Source of the DNA: Erythrobacter crassostreae
Lineage (GTDB): Bacteria; Pseudomonadota; Alphaproteobacteria; Sphingomonadales; Sphingomonadaceae
Length of the DNA stretch: 64,000 nt
Assembly: GCF_019204045.1 (NCBI RefSeq)
Contig: NZ_JAGSPC010000001.1
Span: 744,001 to 808,000, forward strand
Reading direction: 5' to 3'
Positions 8,956 through 18,135 of the stretch are shown one piece after another; positions within the stretch are counted from its first letter, which is position 1, and each line of letters begins with the position of its first letter. Position numbers and translations under genes: made by a program. The notes below the pieces were generated by a model. It had not been told where the DNA came from. It made no database searches and saw only the letters and a program-made list of their open reading frames with translations.

Positions 8956-9138
8956 CTTTTGCAGATCCCTAGTATATTGTCGCCGCGCCCGACCCCCCGG
9001 GCGCATTATGCGGCGTACCGTAACGCCCAAATCCGTGGTGTGAAGCTTTTGTTGCACGGTTCATCGCATGCTTCACGAGGGGCGGGAACTTGACGCGCCT
9101 CGCTGTATTATGGCACTGATGCACTTTGCGAGGATGTT

Positions 9139-9477
9139 ATGAGCCAAAGCCGACCCGTTTACCTTAAGCTGCGTGATCAGATCGCAGCGGCAATTATTCA
9201 GGGCGAATACGCTGAAGGCAAAATGCTGCCTTCCGTTCGCGCGCTAGCGGCCGAGCAAGGCGCGAACCCGTTGACGGTCGCCAAGGCATATCAGCAGTTT
9301 CAGAATGATGGGCTTGTCGAGGTTCAGCGCGGCGTGGGCATGTATGTCGTCTCAGGTGCAGCAGAACAACTGCGCACCCGTGAGAAAGAGCAGTTTCTGA
9401 AAGAAGAATGGCCTGAGATTCGCGCACGGATGCGGCGGCTCGGCCTTGATCTTAGAGAACTTGCCGAGTGCACCTGA
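9139..9477 (+). CDS. Short GntR-type regulator (YtrA-like)
   Basis: 112 residues. An N-terminal winged helix of the GntR type is clear (PVYLKLRDQIAAAIIQGEYAEGKMLPSVRALAAEQGANPLTVAKAYQQFQNDGLVEVQRGVGMYV), followed by about 40 charged, helical residues and no ligand-binding domain. That matches the short YtrA subfamily. Members of that family usually sit with ABC transporter genes; here it is alone and divergent from the POT transporter. The intergenic 8956-9138 must hold both promoters; I see no clear operator. A small ACGGC/GCCGT hairpin with a T-rich loop follows the stop (about 9478-9498) but is not a canonical terminator. Confidence 0.88.
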   Translation: MSQSRPVYLKLRDQIAAAIIQGEYAEGKMLPSVRALAAEQGANPLTVAKAYQQFQNDGLVEVQRGVGMYVVSGAAEQLRTREKEQFLKEEWPEIRARMRRLGLDLRELAECT

Positions 9478-9657
9478 ACGGCTTTTTTTGTGCCGTAATG
9501 AGAAAAATGCAACTTTATCTGCGCTACGGCTTGCCACATCGGCGTGGGCGTGGCAGCGTTTCTGCACGAAATGCCTTTGGGTCGGGGCAATGTTGAGGGG
9601 CAGGGCCGGTTCGCGTCATTTAACGCGGGCGTCTTGGATCACTGGGAAGTCAAAAAT

Positions 9658-9939
9658 ATGATTAGATCCGAATTGCTGCAGCAATTGCACAACGACAATC
9701 CGGAATTGCGCGCGGAAGAAATCGAGCAAGTCGTCGATATCTTCTTTGATGAAATCACTCAGCGTTTGGCCGAGGGTGGCCGCGTCGAACTGCGTGGTTT
9801 CGGTGCATTTTCAACGCGAGAACGTGAAGCCCGCACGGGACGCAATCCGCGCACTGGCGAATCTGTCGAAGTTCCGGCCAAACGCGTCCCGTACTTCAAG
9901 GCAGGCAAAGAAATCCGCCAGCGCTTGAACGGATCTTAA
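9658..9939 (+). CDS. ihfB: Integration host factor subunit beta
   Basis: 93 residues, the expected length for IHF beta. MIRSELLQQLHNDNPELRAEEIEQVV is the typical IHF-beta beginning, then GGRVELRGFGAFSTREREARTGRNPRTGESVEVPAKRVPYFKAGKEIR, with the DNA-intercalating arm proline in RNPRTGE. The ATG at 9658 is chosen because GGGAAG lies about ten bases upstream; the open frame beginning at 9544 is spurious. The partner subunit alpha is not in this window. With alpha it bends DNA in recombination, replication and transcription control. Confidence 0.93.
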   Translation: MIRSELLQQLHNDNPELRAEEIEQVVDIFFDEITQRLAEGGRVELRGFGAFSTREREARTGRNPRTGESVEVPAKRVPYFKAGKEIRQRLNGS

Positions 9940-9961
9940 CGCTCTACACGCTTTCAAAAAT

Positions 9962-11644
9962 TTAGGCTGCGGCCCGCTCTGGCTCGTCATTGGCGAGGCG
10001 GGAGGCTGGTAGTTTGCGCGGGTGATCAAGCGCGGTAAACACCATATCGATCACTCGTTCAGGCCCGCCCTCACGCGTCACATCAACTGGCATCATGCCC
10101 AGCTCGCTAAATTCTTCAAGCGCCTCTGGCCCGGGTAGACCGATCACCCGTTCGATATCCGGAAGCCTGTCCTCAACCAAAGGCGCAAGTTCGCGCGAGA
10201 TATTGAGGTTGTTGGTGGCAACCACCACGACTTTTCGCTTGCCCATGCCGATTGCATCCCAGCTGCGCGGATCGCTCGCATCGGCGTGGTGCACAATATA
10301 GCCATCGGCAAGAGCGGTTTCGAACCGTTCGGCATTGGGATCCACGGCGAGATAGTCGATATCGTTGTAGGACAGCGCATCCGCGACACCGCGCCCTACC
10401 GGGCCAAGACCGATGATAACGACCGGCGCGTTGTCCCCTTCAAGCTTTTTGTCCGCTGGCCCGGCGCGCAATTTGCCGGCCAGTTTCCGTCCGACATTCG
10501 AAATGAGCGGCGTAACTGCCAAACTGATCGCAATTGCCGAAACAAGGATGGACAGCGCTTCGCTATCAACCAGTCCCGCAACTGCGGGGATTGCAAACAG
10601 AACCAGAGCAAACTCGCTGCCTTGACCCAGCAAAAACCCGAGCTGGATCGATCCCGGTACTGACCAACGATTGGCAAGACCTGCGAGCACGTTGAATCCG
10701 CATTTCAATACGATCAAGCCAACCGCAGCCGCGATCACAGTAACCCAGTTATCGGCGATTATCGCCGGATCGATACTAAGACCAACCGATATGAAGAAGA
10801 AGCTGAGGAACAGTCCGCGAAACGCGTCGATCTCTGTCTGGACCATGATGCGATAGCGCGAATCTGCCACGGCCATCCCGCCAAGGAACGCGCCCAGCGT
10901 TAGCGAAAGGCCCGCAACACCGGTTGCCCAACCCGCCGCCAATGCAATGAAGAGGGCCGTTGCGGTGTAAACCTCGCTGCTGCCAGCACGCGCAATCAAT
11001 TTAAATAGCGGCCCGACAAGATACCTTGCAAAGATCACGGCTATTCCAAACGCGGCCAAAGCTTTGACGCCAGCGAGGCCCAGCTGCGGAGCAATCGGAC
11101 CCCCTGTGCCCAGCGCTCCGGCTGCGACAAGCAATAGGATCGCGGCAATATCCTGAAAGATGAGGATGGATTGCGAAGCGCGCCCGACCGGACAATCTTC
11201 CTGATTGCGCTCCCGCACCAGCCCGATCACGACGGCGGTCGATGACAGACCCATGGCAAATCCGCCGATAATGGCGAACTCGGTCGGCAGGCCGATTGCC
11301 CAGAATAGTGCTGCAAATCCTCCGCCTGCGACCAGCATTTGGAGGCTGCCGAACCCGAAGATATTGGCTGCTTCCGCGCGGATTCGCCCAAGCGAGAAGT
11401 GCAGGCCAAGATTGAACAACAGGAACATAACGCCCGCTTCGGCCATGGCCGCAACAACCGGCCCGCTGAAATCGTCGGCATAGCCGAGTGCGGCAATCGC
11501 AAGGCCGAGACCAAGATATCCAACAATCGGGTTGAGGCGGCAAGCGCGCGAAACCAGCGCAGCTCCGATGCCAAGCCCGAGCAGTGTAATTGCCGGCTGT
11601 ATCGTTGCGACCACCGAATGTGCATCGTGAATTTCGCCTGCCAT
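9962..11644 (-). CDS. CPA2-type cation:proton antiporter with RCK-N domain (KefB/YbaL-like)
   Basis: 560 residues from the ATG complementary to 11642-11644, with AGGGGC upstream; the longer frame to 11719 has no support. A Na+/H+ exchanger domain of about 12-13 membrane segments (with GLSSTAVVIGLV, SQSILIFQDIAAI, FFFISVGLSID and LGFLLGQGSEFALVLF) is followed by a cytoplasmic Rossmann TrkA-N/RCK domain starting VVIIGLGPVGRGVADAL. It probably performs K+ or Na+ efflux in exchange for protons, gated by nucleotide or thiol ligands. No KefF-type ancillary gene is adjacent. Convergent with ihfB. Confidence 0.9.
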   Translation of the reverse strand: MAGEIHDAHSVVATIQPAITLLGLGIGAALVSRACRLNPIVGYLGLGLAIAALGYADDFSGPVVAAMAEAGVMFLLFNLGLHFSLGRIRAEAANIFGFGSLQMLVAGGGFAALFWAIGLPTEFAIIGGFAMGLSSTAVVIGLVRERNQEDCPVGRASQSILIFQDIAAILLLVAAGALGTGGPIAPQLGLAGVKALAAFGIAVIFARYLVGPLFKLIARAGSSEVYTATALFIALAAGWATGVAGLSLTLGAFLGGMAVADSRYRIMVQTEIDAFRGLFLSFFFISVGLSIDPAIIADNWVTVIAAAVGLIVLKCGFNVLAGLANRWSVPGSIQLGFLLGQGSEFALVLFAIPAVAGLVDSEALSILVSAIAISLAVTPLISNVGRKLAGKLRAGPADKKLEGDNAPVVIIGLGPVGRGVADALSYNDIDYLAVDPNAERFETALADGYIVHHADASDPRSWDAIGMGKRKVVVVATNNLNISRELAPLVEDRLPDIERVIGLPGPEALEEFSELGMMPVDVTREGGPERVIDMVFTALDHPRKLPASRLANDEPERAAA

Positions 11645-11792
11645 TGCCGCCCCTAGTTGCGAACTCAGAATAGAGTGAAACGTGCATCGAGAGATGGGCG
11701 CTACAATGCAATCTGGCAAGCGGCCCGTTTGACCGGTTGCCGTTCGCAGCGCCTCTGGCTATCGCGGCATTTCAGTCGGCAATACCGGCTTG

Positions 11793-11877
11793 GCGGGTGT
11801 GGCGGAATGGTAGACGCCGGGGACTTAAAATCCCCTGATCTTTGATCGTGCGGGTTCGAGTCCCGCCACCCGCACCA
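11793..11877 (+). tRNA. tRNA-Leu (anticodon UAA), CCA encoded
   Basis: The acceptor stem GCGGGTG (11793-11799) pairs with CACCCGC (11867-11873), then discriminator A and an encoded CCA (11875-11877). The anticodon arm GGGGA-CTTAAAA-TCCCC gives anticodon TAA, and there is a long variable arm as in class II tRNAs. The T arm CGGGTTCGAGTCCCG is canonical. Total 85 nt. Confidence 0.97.
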
Positions 11878-12024
11878 ATTCATTTGGCTAATCCAGTATC
11901 GAAACCGAAGTGCTGCATTAGCGCAGTTTTAACCCGAACCTCGGTATCGGTCAGGTCCGAAGCTCCTCGACCAACCACGGTTCTCCGTCTTTGATTGTTC
12001 AATGCGGGGCCAAAGCGACCAGAT

Positions 12025-12654
12025 ATGGATAACATGGCGACCAATCCGCGCGTTGAAGCAGAACCAGGCCATTCGGCCGAATCGCGCGTGGCACCCCGCT
12101 TTACGCTGCTCATCCGGGCTGCGCGTTTGGTGGCACATGAGGGCGAATTTGTTTGTGTGATCCGCGATGTGTCCGAGACCGGCGTGAGCGTGCGGTTGTT
12201 CCATACGCTGCCAAAAGGCGATCCGCTGGAACTGCATATGCCTGGCGGCGGGCGCTATGAGGTGCGTCCCGTCTGGGAGCGTAACAACGAAGCCGGTTTT
12301 GAATTTACAAAACCCGTTGATGTCGCCCAACTGATCAATGAAGCCGGTGAATACCCGAAACGCGGTTTGCGCCTTGGCGTTTTCTTCCCGATCACGGTCG
12401 GTACGCTGACTCAATCATGCGAAGGGGTCGTCGAAAACCTATCGCAACAAGGCGCCCGGTTCGAATGCGACAATGTGTTCGCGATTGATCAGACCTTGCG
12501 TCTATCCAGCCCTGAGGGGCTAAAGGAAATCCGCGCGAAAGTCCGTTGGCGTCGGGATAATCAGTATGGTGTCGTGTTCGATGACACGTTCACGCTTGGT
12601 GATTTCGCCCGTTTGGCAGCAAGGCTACAGGCGCCAAAACTTCTTTCCAGCTAA
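12025..12654 (+). CDS. PilZ-domain protein, two PilZ-like halves
   Basis: 209 residues from the ATG at 12025; an in-frame TTG at 11995 and an ATG at 12034 are alternatives, and no strong RBS decides. The N-terminal half contains APRFTLLIRAARLV and then IRDVSETGVSVRLFHTLPKGDPLELHMPGG, which fits PilZ (basic start motif, then D/NxSxxG). The second half repeats the pattern more weakly (RLGVFFPITVG, VENLSQQGARFEC). PilZ domains commonly bind cyclic di-GMP. The N-terminal arginine pair of RxxxR is only partly conserved, so binding is uncertain. It stands alone between tRNA-Leu and msrB. A second PilZ-like protein is at 53346-54008. Confidence 0.8.
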   Translation: MDNMATNPRVEAEPGHSAESRVAPRFTLLIRAARLVAHEGEFVCVIRDVSETGVSVRLFHTLPKGDPLELHMPGGGRYEVRPVWERNNEAGFEFTKPVDVAQLINEAGEYPKRGLRLGVFFPITVGTLTQSCEGVVENLSQQGARFECDNVFAIDQTLRLSSPEGLKEIRAKVRWRRDNQYGVVFDDTFTLGDFARLAARLQAPKLLSS

Positions 12655-12686
12655 GCCGCTTGTGTCGGACAAAATCCGGAATCGGC

Positions 12687-13187
12687 TTATGCCGGGACAA
12701 AATCCATAGCGATGCCGTTGATGCAATGGCGTTTGCCGGTTGGTTTGGGTCCATCACCAAATATGTGCCCAAGGTGCCCGCCGCAATCGGCGCAGTGCAC
12801 TTCGGTGCGGGCATAACCGATCTTGTAATCGACAGAGGTGCTGACCGCGCCCTTTTCAATCGCTTTGTAAAAGGCAGGCCAGCCGCTGCGGCTGTCATAT
12901 TTATGAGCCGACGAATAAATGCGATTGCCGCAGCCCGCGCATTTATAGACGCCTTTGCGTTTCTCTTTGTTGAGAGGGGAGGTCCATGCGCGCTCTGTCC
13001 CTGCATCACGCAAAATCCTGAATTCTGAGCGCGTTAGCTGGCGGCGCCATTGCGCCTCTGTCCGGCGGATACGGAAATCTTTGCGCGCCTGCGCGGGCGC
13101 CGCACCGCAGCCTGCGAGCACCGGCAGCGACGCGGCAATCGCTGCGCTGGAGATAAAGCGGCGGCGGCTGGAAAGTCCAAATTTCAT
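12687..13187 (-). CDS. msrB: Peptide-methionine (R)-S-oxide reductase, exported
   Basis: 166 residues. The N-terminus SSRRRFISSAAIAASLPVLAGC resembles a twin-arginine signal combined with a lipobox (Cys27), which would place the enzyme in the envelope. The MsrB domain has both structural zinc pairs (Cys83/Cys86 in CAGC, Cys132/Cys135 in CADC) and the catalytic Cys155 in RHCINGIAMDF. It reduces methionine R-sulfoxide in proteins. No MsrA or electron donor is adjacent. Convergent with the PilZ gene. Exported MsrB forms are less common than cytosolic ones; the lipid anchor is predicted, not shown. Confidence 0.93.
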   Translation of the reverse strand: MKFGLSSRRRFISSAAIAASLPVLAGCGAAPAQARKDFRIRRTEAQWRRQLTRSEFRILRDAGTERAWTSPLNKEKRKGVYKCAGCGNRIYSSAHKYDSRSGWPAFYKAIEKGAVSTSVDYKIGYARTEVHCADCGGHLGHIFGDGPKPTGKRHCINGIAMDFVPA

Positions 13188-13272
13188 CGCGTTTCCCTCC
13201 TCGGAAACTAAGGCGTGTCATGTATAAATACGTTGGAAAACGCCGAAAAGTTTCACTTGGGCAGGGAAGCGA

Positions 13273-14610
13273 TCAAAATTCTGTGATTTCCACTTCGAGC
13301 TTGCGGAAGCCATGCACGAAGTTCGCCCGCACCCGTTCTACGTCACCTGCGACATGCACTCGCATGCGGCGCTTGTGCATCTCTTCGAGAAGGACGCGCA
13401 ATTGCAGTTCGGCAAGCCTTGCTCCGACACAGCGGTGAATGCCGTAACCAAAGGCGATATGACGCTTGGCATTTGCGCGGGTCAGATCGAGCTTGTGCGG
13501 TTCTTCGAATACGCTTTCCTCGTGATTGGCCGCGAGGTACCACAGCACCACCTTGTCGCCCTTCTTGATGGTCTGGCCCATCACTTCAGTGTCCTCAGTG
13601 CAGGTTCGGCGCATATGCGCGAGAGGCGTCTGAACGCGGAGCATTTCTTGCACGGCGTTGGGGATGATGTCGGCGTTCTCTTCGAACAGCTTGCGCTGGT
13701 CGGGGAACTTGTCGAGCGCATGGATGAACCCACTCATCGAATTGCGCGTGGTGTCGTTGCCGCCGACGATCAGCAGGATAAGATTGCCCATAAACTCTTC
13801 CGGGCGCATCTGGTTCATGGCCTCGGAATGGATCATCATCGAAATGAGATCGTCGCCGGGCTCCTTGTCCATTGTGCGTTCCATCCAGAGCGACTGGAAG
13901 TAAGCCCCCATTTCATGCAAGAATTCCCAGCGCATTTCATCCAGCTCGCGCACGGTCGCAAGCTCGGTGTCGCCTGACCAGTCCGACCAGAATGTGAGCA
14001 TGCGCCGGTCTTCCCAAGGGAAGCCGAACAGCAGCGCAAGCATCCCGGTGGTTAACTCGATCGAGACCGTATCGACCCAGTCGAAGACCTCTCCGCGCGG
14101 TAATGTGTCGAGCAGCTCGCCAGTGCGTTTGCGGATTTGCGGCTCCATATCCTTCATGCCCGACGGCGTGAACTTGGGAGCGACTGTGCGGCGCTGACCG
14201 GTATGCTGCGGGCGGTCCATTGCGATAAACATCGGCAATTCGCGCGTATCGGCGCCGGAAGCTGCTGTCTCTTCTTCGCTAAGCCGTTCGAGGATCGTAA
14301 TCCCGCCATGCTCCCAGCTCGAAGAGAACGTTTCTGGAAGAGCCTCGATATGCTGGATCGCCTTGTGGCCGACGACCGCCCAATAGGGGCCATAGGGGCT
14401 TTCAGGAATATAATGCAGCGGGCCAGCTTCCTGCATTTCCGCAAAGATCGGCTGCCATTTGTCCTCGAAATAGATGTCCGAGCGGCTCACGTCCCATTTG
14501 TGCGAATGCTGCGGGCGTTCTTCCGGATGCTTTTCGAAATGCGATTTAAGCGCCTCGTATGCAGTAGGCGATGTGCGCACTTGTGGGCGCTGCGGGGCAG
14601 TCGTAGCCAT
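13273..14610 (-). CDS. Cytochrome P450, CYP153-like (probable alkane/fatty-acid omega-hydroxylase)
   Basis: 445 residues. The heme-binding loop is FGYGIHRCVGARLAE with the thiolate ligand at Cys394. The I-helix is LLIVGGNDTTRNSMSG and the helix after it ends in TPLAHMRRTCTEDTEVMGQTIKKGDKVVLWY. These match the CYP153 family of soluble terminal alkane hydroxylases as I remember them, more closely than camphor-type P450s. CYP153 enzymes use a 2Fe-2S ferredoxin and a FAD reductase. A reductase of that class is encoded at 19306-20556, but no ferredoxin gene is visible in the window. Monocistronic by appearance. The P450 call is certain; the subfamily is probable. Confidence 0.93.
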   Translation of the reverse strand: MATTAPQRPQVRTSPTAYEALKSHFEKHPEERPQHSHKWDVSRSDIYFEDKWQPIFAEMQEAGPLHYIPESPYGPYWAVVGHKAIQHIEALPETFSSSWEHGGITILERLSEEETAASGADTRELPMFIAMDRPQHTGQRRTVAPKFTPSGMKDMEPQIRKRTGELLDTLPRGEVFDWVDTVSIELTTGMLALLFGFPWEDRRMLTFWSDWSGDTELATVRELDEMRWEFLHEMGAYFQSLWMERTMDKEPGDDLISMMIHSEAMNQMRPEEFMGNLILLIVGGNDTTRNSMSGFIHALDKFPDQRKLFEENADIIPNAVQEMLRVQTPLAHMRRTCTEDTEVMGQTIKKGDKVVLWYLAANHEESVFEEPHKLDLTRANAKRHIAFGYGIHRCVGARLAELQLRVLLEEMHKRRMRVHVAGDVERVRANFVHGFRKLEVEITEF

Positions 14611-14712
14611 ATCTCTCTCCCGTAGGCGGCGTCATTTGCCTGACCGCCATTCCTTAGAGTCGCATCCTGCCGTAACTGACACAGGTGTCAATAGTCGGTT
14701 GCGATTTGCGAC

Positions 14713-16029
14713 TTATTCTGCGGGCTCCACGGAAGATTGTTGCGCGGAGTTGGCATTGCCACGCTTACCAAACCAGCTGCGGCGCTTTTTCGCATGGCCG
14801 CCGCCGCCTGATTTCATCACGCGTTTGCGGAACAGCATCGATCCGCCTTTGACCAATACGATCACAGCAAAACCCTGCCAAAGCAGAGCGAGAGCATGGG
14901 TCCACAACGTCTCTTCGAGAGCAGCTCGCGCCAGCATCGCGAATGGCGAAGATAGTGGGAATATGATCGCGACGGTCTCGAGGACCGACCCGGGCATCGT
15001 CACTGTGTACGCCGCGAGGAAGAACACCATCAGCTGCATCATCGTCACGGGCATCGACATGGTCTGAACTTCGCGCACGGTGCTGGCCATGCCGCCAATC
15101 GTAAGGAACAGCGATCCGAGCAGCAGATAGGCCATTGAGAAATACAGGATCGCCAGCGTCATAAACATTGGCCAGCCGACAGCCGGGCCGGGAAGCTCGC
15201 GGTAATTGGTTTGTGTCACGGTGACGATGGCGTCCTCGGCTACCGCCCAGAAGCCCCAACCAAACGCCCCCCAAACGGCGATCCCGACAAAGCTCACGCC
15301 CAGCATCGCAAACAGCTTGCCCATAAACACCGCATCCATCGGCAGGGCTGCGGCGAGAATTTCGATGATTTTATTGCCCTTTTCCTCGGCGAGGTTGGAC
15401 AGCACCATGCCGCCGAGCAGCATCGTCAAAAGGAACAGGATCATCTGCGCCGCACCCGCTGTGCGCAGGCGCAAAGAGCGTTCGGAAGCGGCGCTGGAAG
15501 TGACAAGAGCGGTCGAACTGCTTGGGAAAGTACTGGGTGAGGACCCCAGCGCGGTACCCGCGAGGAGTTCTACCGGGCCTTTCCATCGGGCGATTTGCCC
15601 TTCGGTGGCGGTGATTTCCGGAGCCGAAAGCGTGCCGCCGACGATGGCCACATAGTTGCCTTTACGCTGTTCAAGATAGTCGCGCGCGTCGAAGCCTGAA
15701 TTGCCCTCTGCTTCGGGCACCTGAACCAGGTCCGGTACGCCTCCGCGCAATTGCGGTTTTAGACTGGCGGCAGCGGCTATCATCGCTGCATTGTCATCGG
15801 CGCTCATCGCGAGGCCGATCTCGCTGCTGACTGCGGCGCGGGAATTTTGGCCGCCAATGCTGCCAGCCAGCCCGCCGACCAGCACGGGAAAGAGCGGGCC
15901 GATCAAGAAGAATAGAAATGCGCGGCTAAACAGCACTGCGATAAAATCGCGGCGCGCAATGACCCAGGCGGCCTCTAACCGCGAAAGGCGTGGGCGCGCG
16001 TCGATGGCGGCTTGATCGTGATTGCTCAT
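14713..16029 (-). CDS. ABC-2 type exporter permease (NatB-like)
   Basis: 438 residues with an N-terminal membrane segment after RRDFIAVLFSRAF, a periplasmic domain of about 140 residues, then five to six membrane segments in the C-terminal half. The motif NLAEEKGNKIIEILAAALPMDAVFMGKL is characteristic of the ABC2_membrane_3/NatB type. The C-terminus is Lys/Arg-rich then Ser/Glu-rich. The start overlaps the stop of the ATPase gene by 4 bases (ATGA), so the two are coupled. It probably forms the membrane part of an exporter; the substrate cannot be read from the sequence (NatAB exports sodium, other relatives export drugs or polymers). Confidence 0.9.
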   Translation of the reverse strand: MSNHDQAAIDARPRLSRLEAAWVIARRDFIAVLFSRAFLFFLIGPLFPVLVGGLAGSIGGQNSRAAVSSEIGLAMSADDNAAMIAAAASLKPQLRGGVPDLVQVPEAEGNSGFDARDYLEQRKGNYVAIVGGTLSAPEITATEGQIARWKGPVELLAGTALGSSPSTFPSSSTALVTSSAASERSLRLRTAGAAQMILFLLTMLLGGMVLSNLAEEKGNKIIEILAAALPMDAVFMGKLFAMLGVSFVGIAVWGAFGWGFWAVAEDAIVTVTQTNYRELPGPAVGWPMFMTLAILYFSMAYLLLGSLFLTIGGMASTVREVQTMSMPVTMMQLMVFFLAAYTVTMPGSVLETVAIIFPLSSPFAMLARAALEETLWTHALALLWQGFAVIVLVKGGSMLFRKRVMKSGGGGHAKKRRSWFGKRGNANSAQQSSVEPAE

Positions 16030-17000
16030 GATGCGCCTCCCGCCTGATCCGCCTCTAGCTGTCGGGCAGCCGCCTCTCCGGCGATAGCAACGAACGCATC
16101 ATGCAATCCGGCGCGCTCGATAGAGAGCGACAGAATACCCGCTTCCCCTTCGATCAGGGTTTTGAGCAAGGGTTCGATCCCTGTTTCGGGAAGCGAGAAG
16201 TAGAAGAAGTCGCCTTCGCGGCGGGCATCATTGGGCAATGCATTTGCCCACGCGCCTTCGCGCATCCGGGTTTCTAGGCGGACTTGCGCCGGGATGCGGT
16301 CCCGGGCGGCCTCAACACTGCCCGCATAGGGCACTTTGCCGCCCGCAATGATGGCCACGCCTTCGCACAGACGCTCTGCATGGTGGATCACGTGGGTCGA
16401 GAAGATCACTGTCACACCATCATCAGCGAGACTGCGGATCATCCCTTCCAGCTTGCCCTGGTTGATCGCATCAAGACCGGAGAACGGCTCATCCAGAACG
16501 ACAAGGCGCGGACGGTGCACCAGCGTGCCGAGCAATTGCACGGTTTGCGCCATGCCTTTGGACAGCTGACGGATCTGGCGATCAGCGGCATAGCCAAGAT
16601 CGTGACGCTCCAGCAGTTCCAGGCCGCGCTTGCGACCCTCTGCCAGCGGCAATCCGCGCAGCGCGCCCATAAAGGCAATCGCCTCGACCGACTTCATTGC
16701 CGGATAAAGCCCGCGTTCTTCGGGAAGGTAGCCGATCAAGCGGCCAATATCGTGCGGGCGATCATGCCCGAAGACGCGGCGCACGCCGTCATCGGGATCA
16801 ATAATGCCCAGCAGCATCCGCAAAGTTGTCGTCTTGCCAGCGCCGTTCGGGCCGAGAATACCGTAGATCGCGCCTTCGGGCACAGAAATGTCTACGCCGT
16901 CCACCGCGCGGGTGCCGTCGAAATCCTTCACCAGCCCGCGTGCCTCAATGGCGAGCGGACGATCATCTGAATTGGTTTCTACGACGTTGTGAGCCGTCAT
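16026..17000 (-). CDS. ABC transporter ATP-binding protein (NatA-like)
   Basis: 324 residues from the ATG complementary to 16998-17000 (MTAHNVVETN), preferred because AGG precedes it by seven bases; ATGs at 17018 and 17024 are alternatives, and the frame open to 17180 is spurious and overlaps queG. Walker A GPNGAGKTT, signature LSKGMAQ, Walker B LVVLDEPFSGLD and the switch His in STHVIHHAE are all intact. The C-terminal region of about 90 residues is the accessory domain seen in NatA-type exporters. It energises the permease encoded directly downstream. Confidence 0.92.
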   Translation of the reverse strand: MTAHNVVETNSDDRPLAIEARGLVKDFDGTRAVDGVDISVPEGAIYGILGPNGAGKTTTLRMLLGIIDPDDGVRRVFGHDRPHDIGRLIGYLPEERGLYPAMKSVEAIAFMGALRGLPLAEGRKRGLELLERHDLGYAADRQIRQLSKGMAQTVQLLGTLVHRPRLVVLDEPFSGLDAINQGKLEGMIRSLADDGVTVIFSTHVIHHAERLCEGVAIIAGGKVPYAGSVEAARDRIPAQVRLETRMREGAWANALPNDARREGDFFYFSLPETGIEPLLKTLIEGEAGILSLSIERAGLHDAFVAIAGEAAARQLEADQAGGAS

Positions 17001-17070
17001 CTGTTCGCCTACTGTCATATGCATAAGCGCGGTGGTTAACGCGCGAAACTGAACGGGAGCAACCCTAAGC

Positions 17071-18135
17071 GTGGTTAACAGTGCAGTTACCGATACCTCC
17101 GATGGCGCCCTTGTAAAGCGGCTTGAGGAAGAGGCGCGCGCGCTGGGTTTTGCGGCGTTTGGCGTGGCGAGTGCGGGCACCGATCCGCTGCGGGCAGAGC
17201 GGCTGGAGACGTGGCTTGGCGAAGGAAATCACGCTTCGATGGAGTGGATGGAGACGCGCCTGGAACATCGCCGCTCTCCGCAAGGGCTATGGCCAGATGC
17301 GCGCAGCGTGATCGCGCTGGGCATGAGTTATGCGCCCGCGAATGATCCGATGGCGCTGGAAGACGCGAAAAGCCACGCGCGTATTTCCGTCTATGCGCAG
17401 GGCAAAGATTATCATGATGTCGTCAAAAAGAAGCTGAAAGCGCTCGCCCGCTGGCTGGTCGCGGACAGACCCGATGCGCAAGTCAAAGTCTTCGTCGACA
17501 CCGCGCCCGTCATGGAAAAACCGCTGGGCGCGGCGGCAGGCATCGGGTGGCAGGGCAAGCACACAAACCTTGTCAGCCCTGATCATGGCAGTTGGCTGTT
17601 TCTCGGCGCGATTTATACAACAATCGATTTGCCGCTGAGCGAACCGCAGCGCGATCAATGCGGGTCGTGTCGCGCCTGTCTGGATAGCTGCCCGACTGAC
17701 GCGTTTCCGAGCGCTTACAAACTCGATGCGCGCCGCTGCATTTCCTATCTCACGATTGAGCATAAAGGGCCGGTAGCGGAGGAATTTCGCGAAGCCTTAG
17801 GCAACCGTATCTATGGCTGCGATGATTGCCTTGCCGTGTGCCCGTGGAACAAATTCGCCGACCAAGCGCACGCTATGCGCGAATTCCTGCCTCGGGCAGA
17901 ACTCGTCGCACCGCGGCTTGGCGAGTTGCTGGCACTGGATGATGCGGGCTTCCGCTCTTTCTTTTCTGGCTCCCCAATCAAGCGGATCGGCCGAAACAGG
18001 TTTGTGCGAAACTGCCTGTATGCCGCTGGCAATAGCGGGGATGGCGCATTGCTCGCGCAGGTTGCCACGTTGAAAAACGATCCCGATCCAGTCGTGGCAG
18101 ATGCTGCGGAATGGGCAGCGGCGCGGCTCGCTTAA
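17071..18135 (+). CDS. queG: Epoxyqueuosine reductase
   Basis: 354 residues from a GTG start at 17071 ([12 protein letters not shown]), with GGGAGC upstream. The enzyme reduces epoxyqueuosine to queuosine in tRNA using cobalamin and two 4Fe-4S clusters. Visible features are the N-terminal catalytic domain ([38 protein letters not shown]), the ferredoxin-like cluster motifs [16 protein letters not shown] and [11 protein letters not shown], and a C-terminal HEAT-like tail. Length is normal for the family. The 5' end faces the ABC ATPase gene divergently, and the stop overlaps that of the CoA transferase on the other strand. No other queuosine genes are nearby. Confidence 0.95.
   Translation: MVNSAVTDTSDGALVKRLEEEARALGFAAFGVASAGTDPLRAERLETWLGEGNHASMEWMETRLEHRRSPQGLWPDARSVIALGMSYAPANDPMALEDAKSHARISVYAQGKDYHDVVKKKLKALARWLVADRPDAQVKVFVDTAPVMEKPLGAAAGIGWQGKHTNLVSPDHGSWLFLGAIYTTIDLPLSEPQRDQCGSCRACLDSCPTDAFPSAYKLDARRCISYLTIEHKGPVAEEFREALGNRIYGCDDCLAVCPWNKFADQAHAMREFLPRAELVAPRLGELLALDDAGFRSFFSGSPIKRIGRNRFVRNCLYAAGNSGDGALLAQVATLKNDPDPVVADAAEWAAARLA

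Noticed and set aside
9478-9498. ACGGC/GCCGT hairpin after the GntR gene as terminator
   Set aside because: The T-rich stretch is in the loop, not after the stem; too short to call.
11701-11883. Minus-strand ORF of 60 aa across tRNA-Leu (contains GWRDSNPHDQRSGDFKSPASTIPP)
   Set aside because: It is the antisense translation of the tRNA-Leu gene, a well-known annotation artefact; likewise the plus-strand ORF ending in GGMVDAGDLKSPDL.
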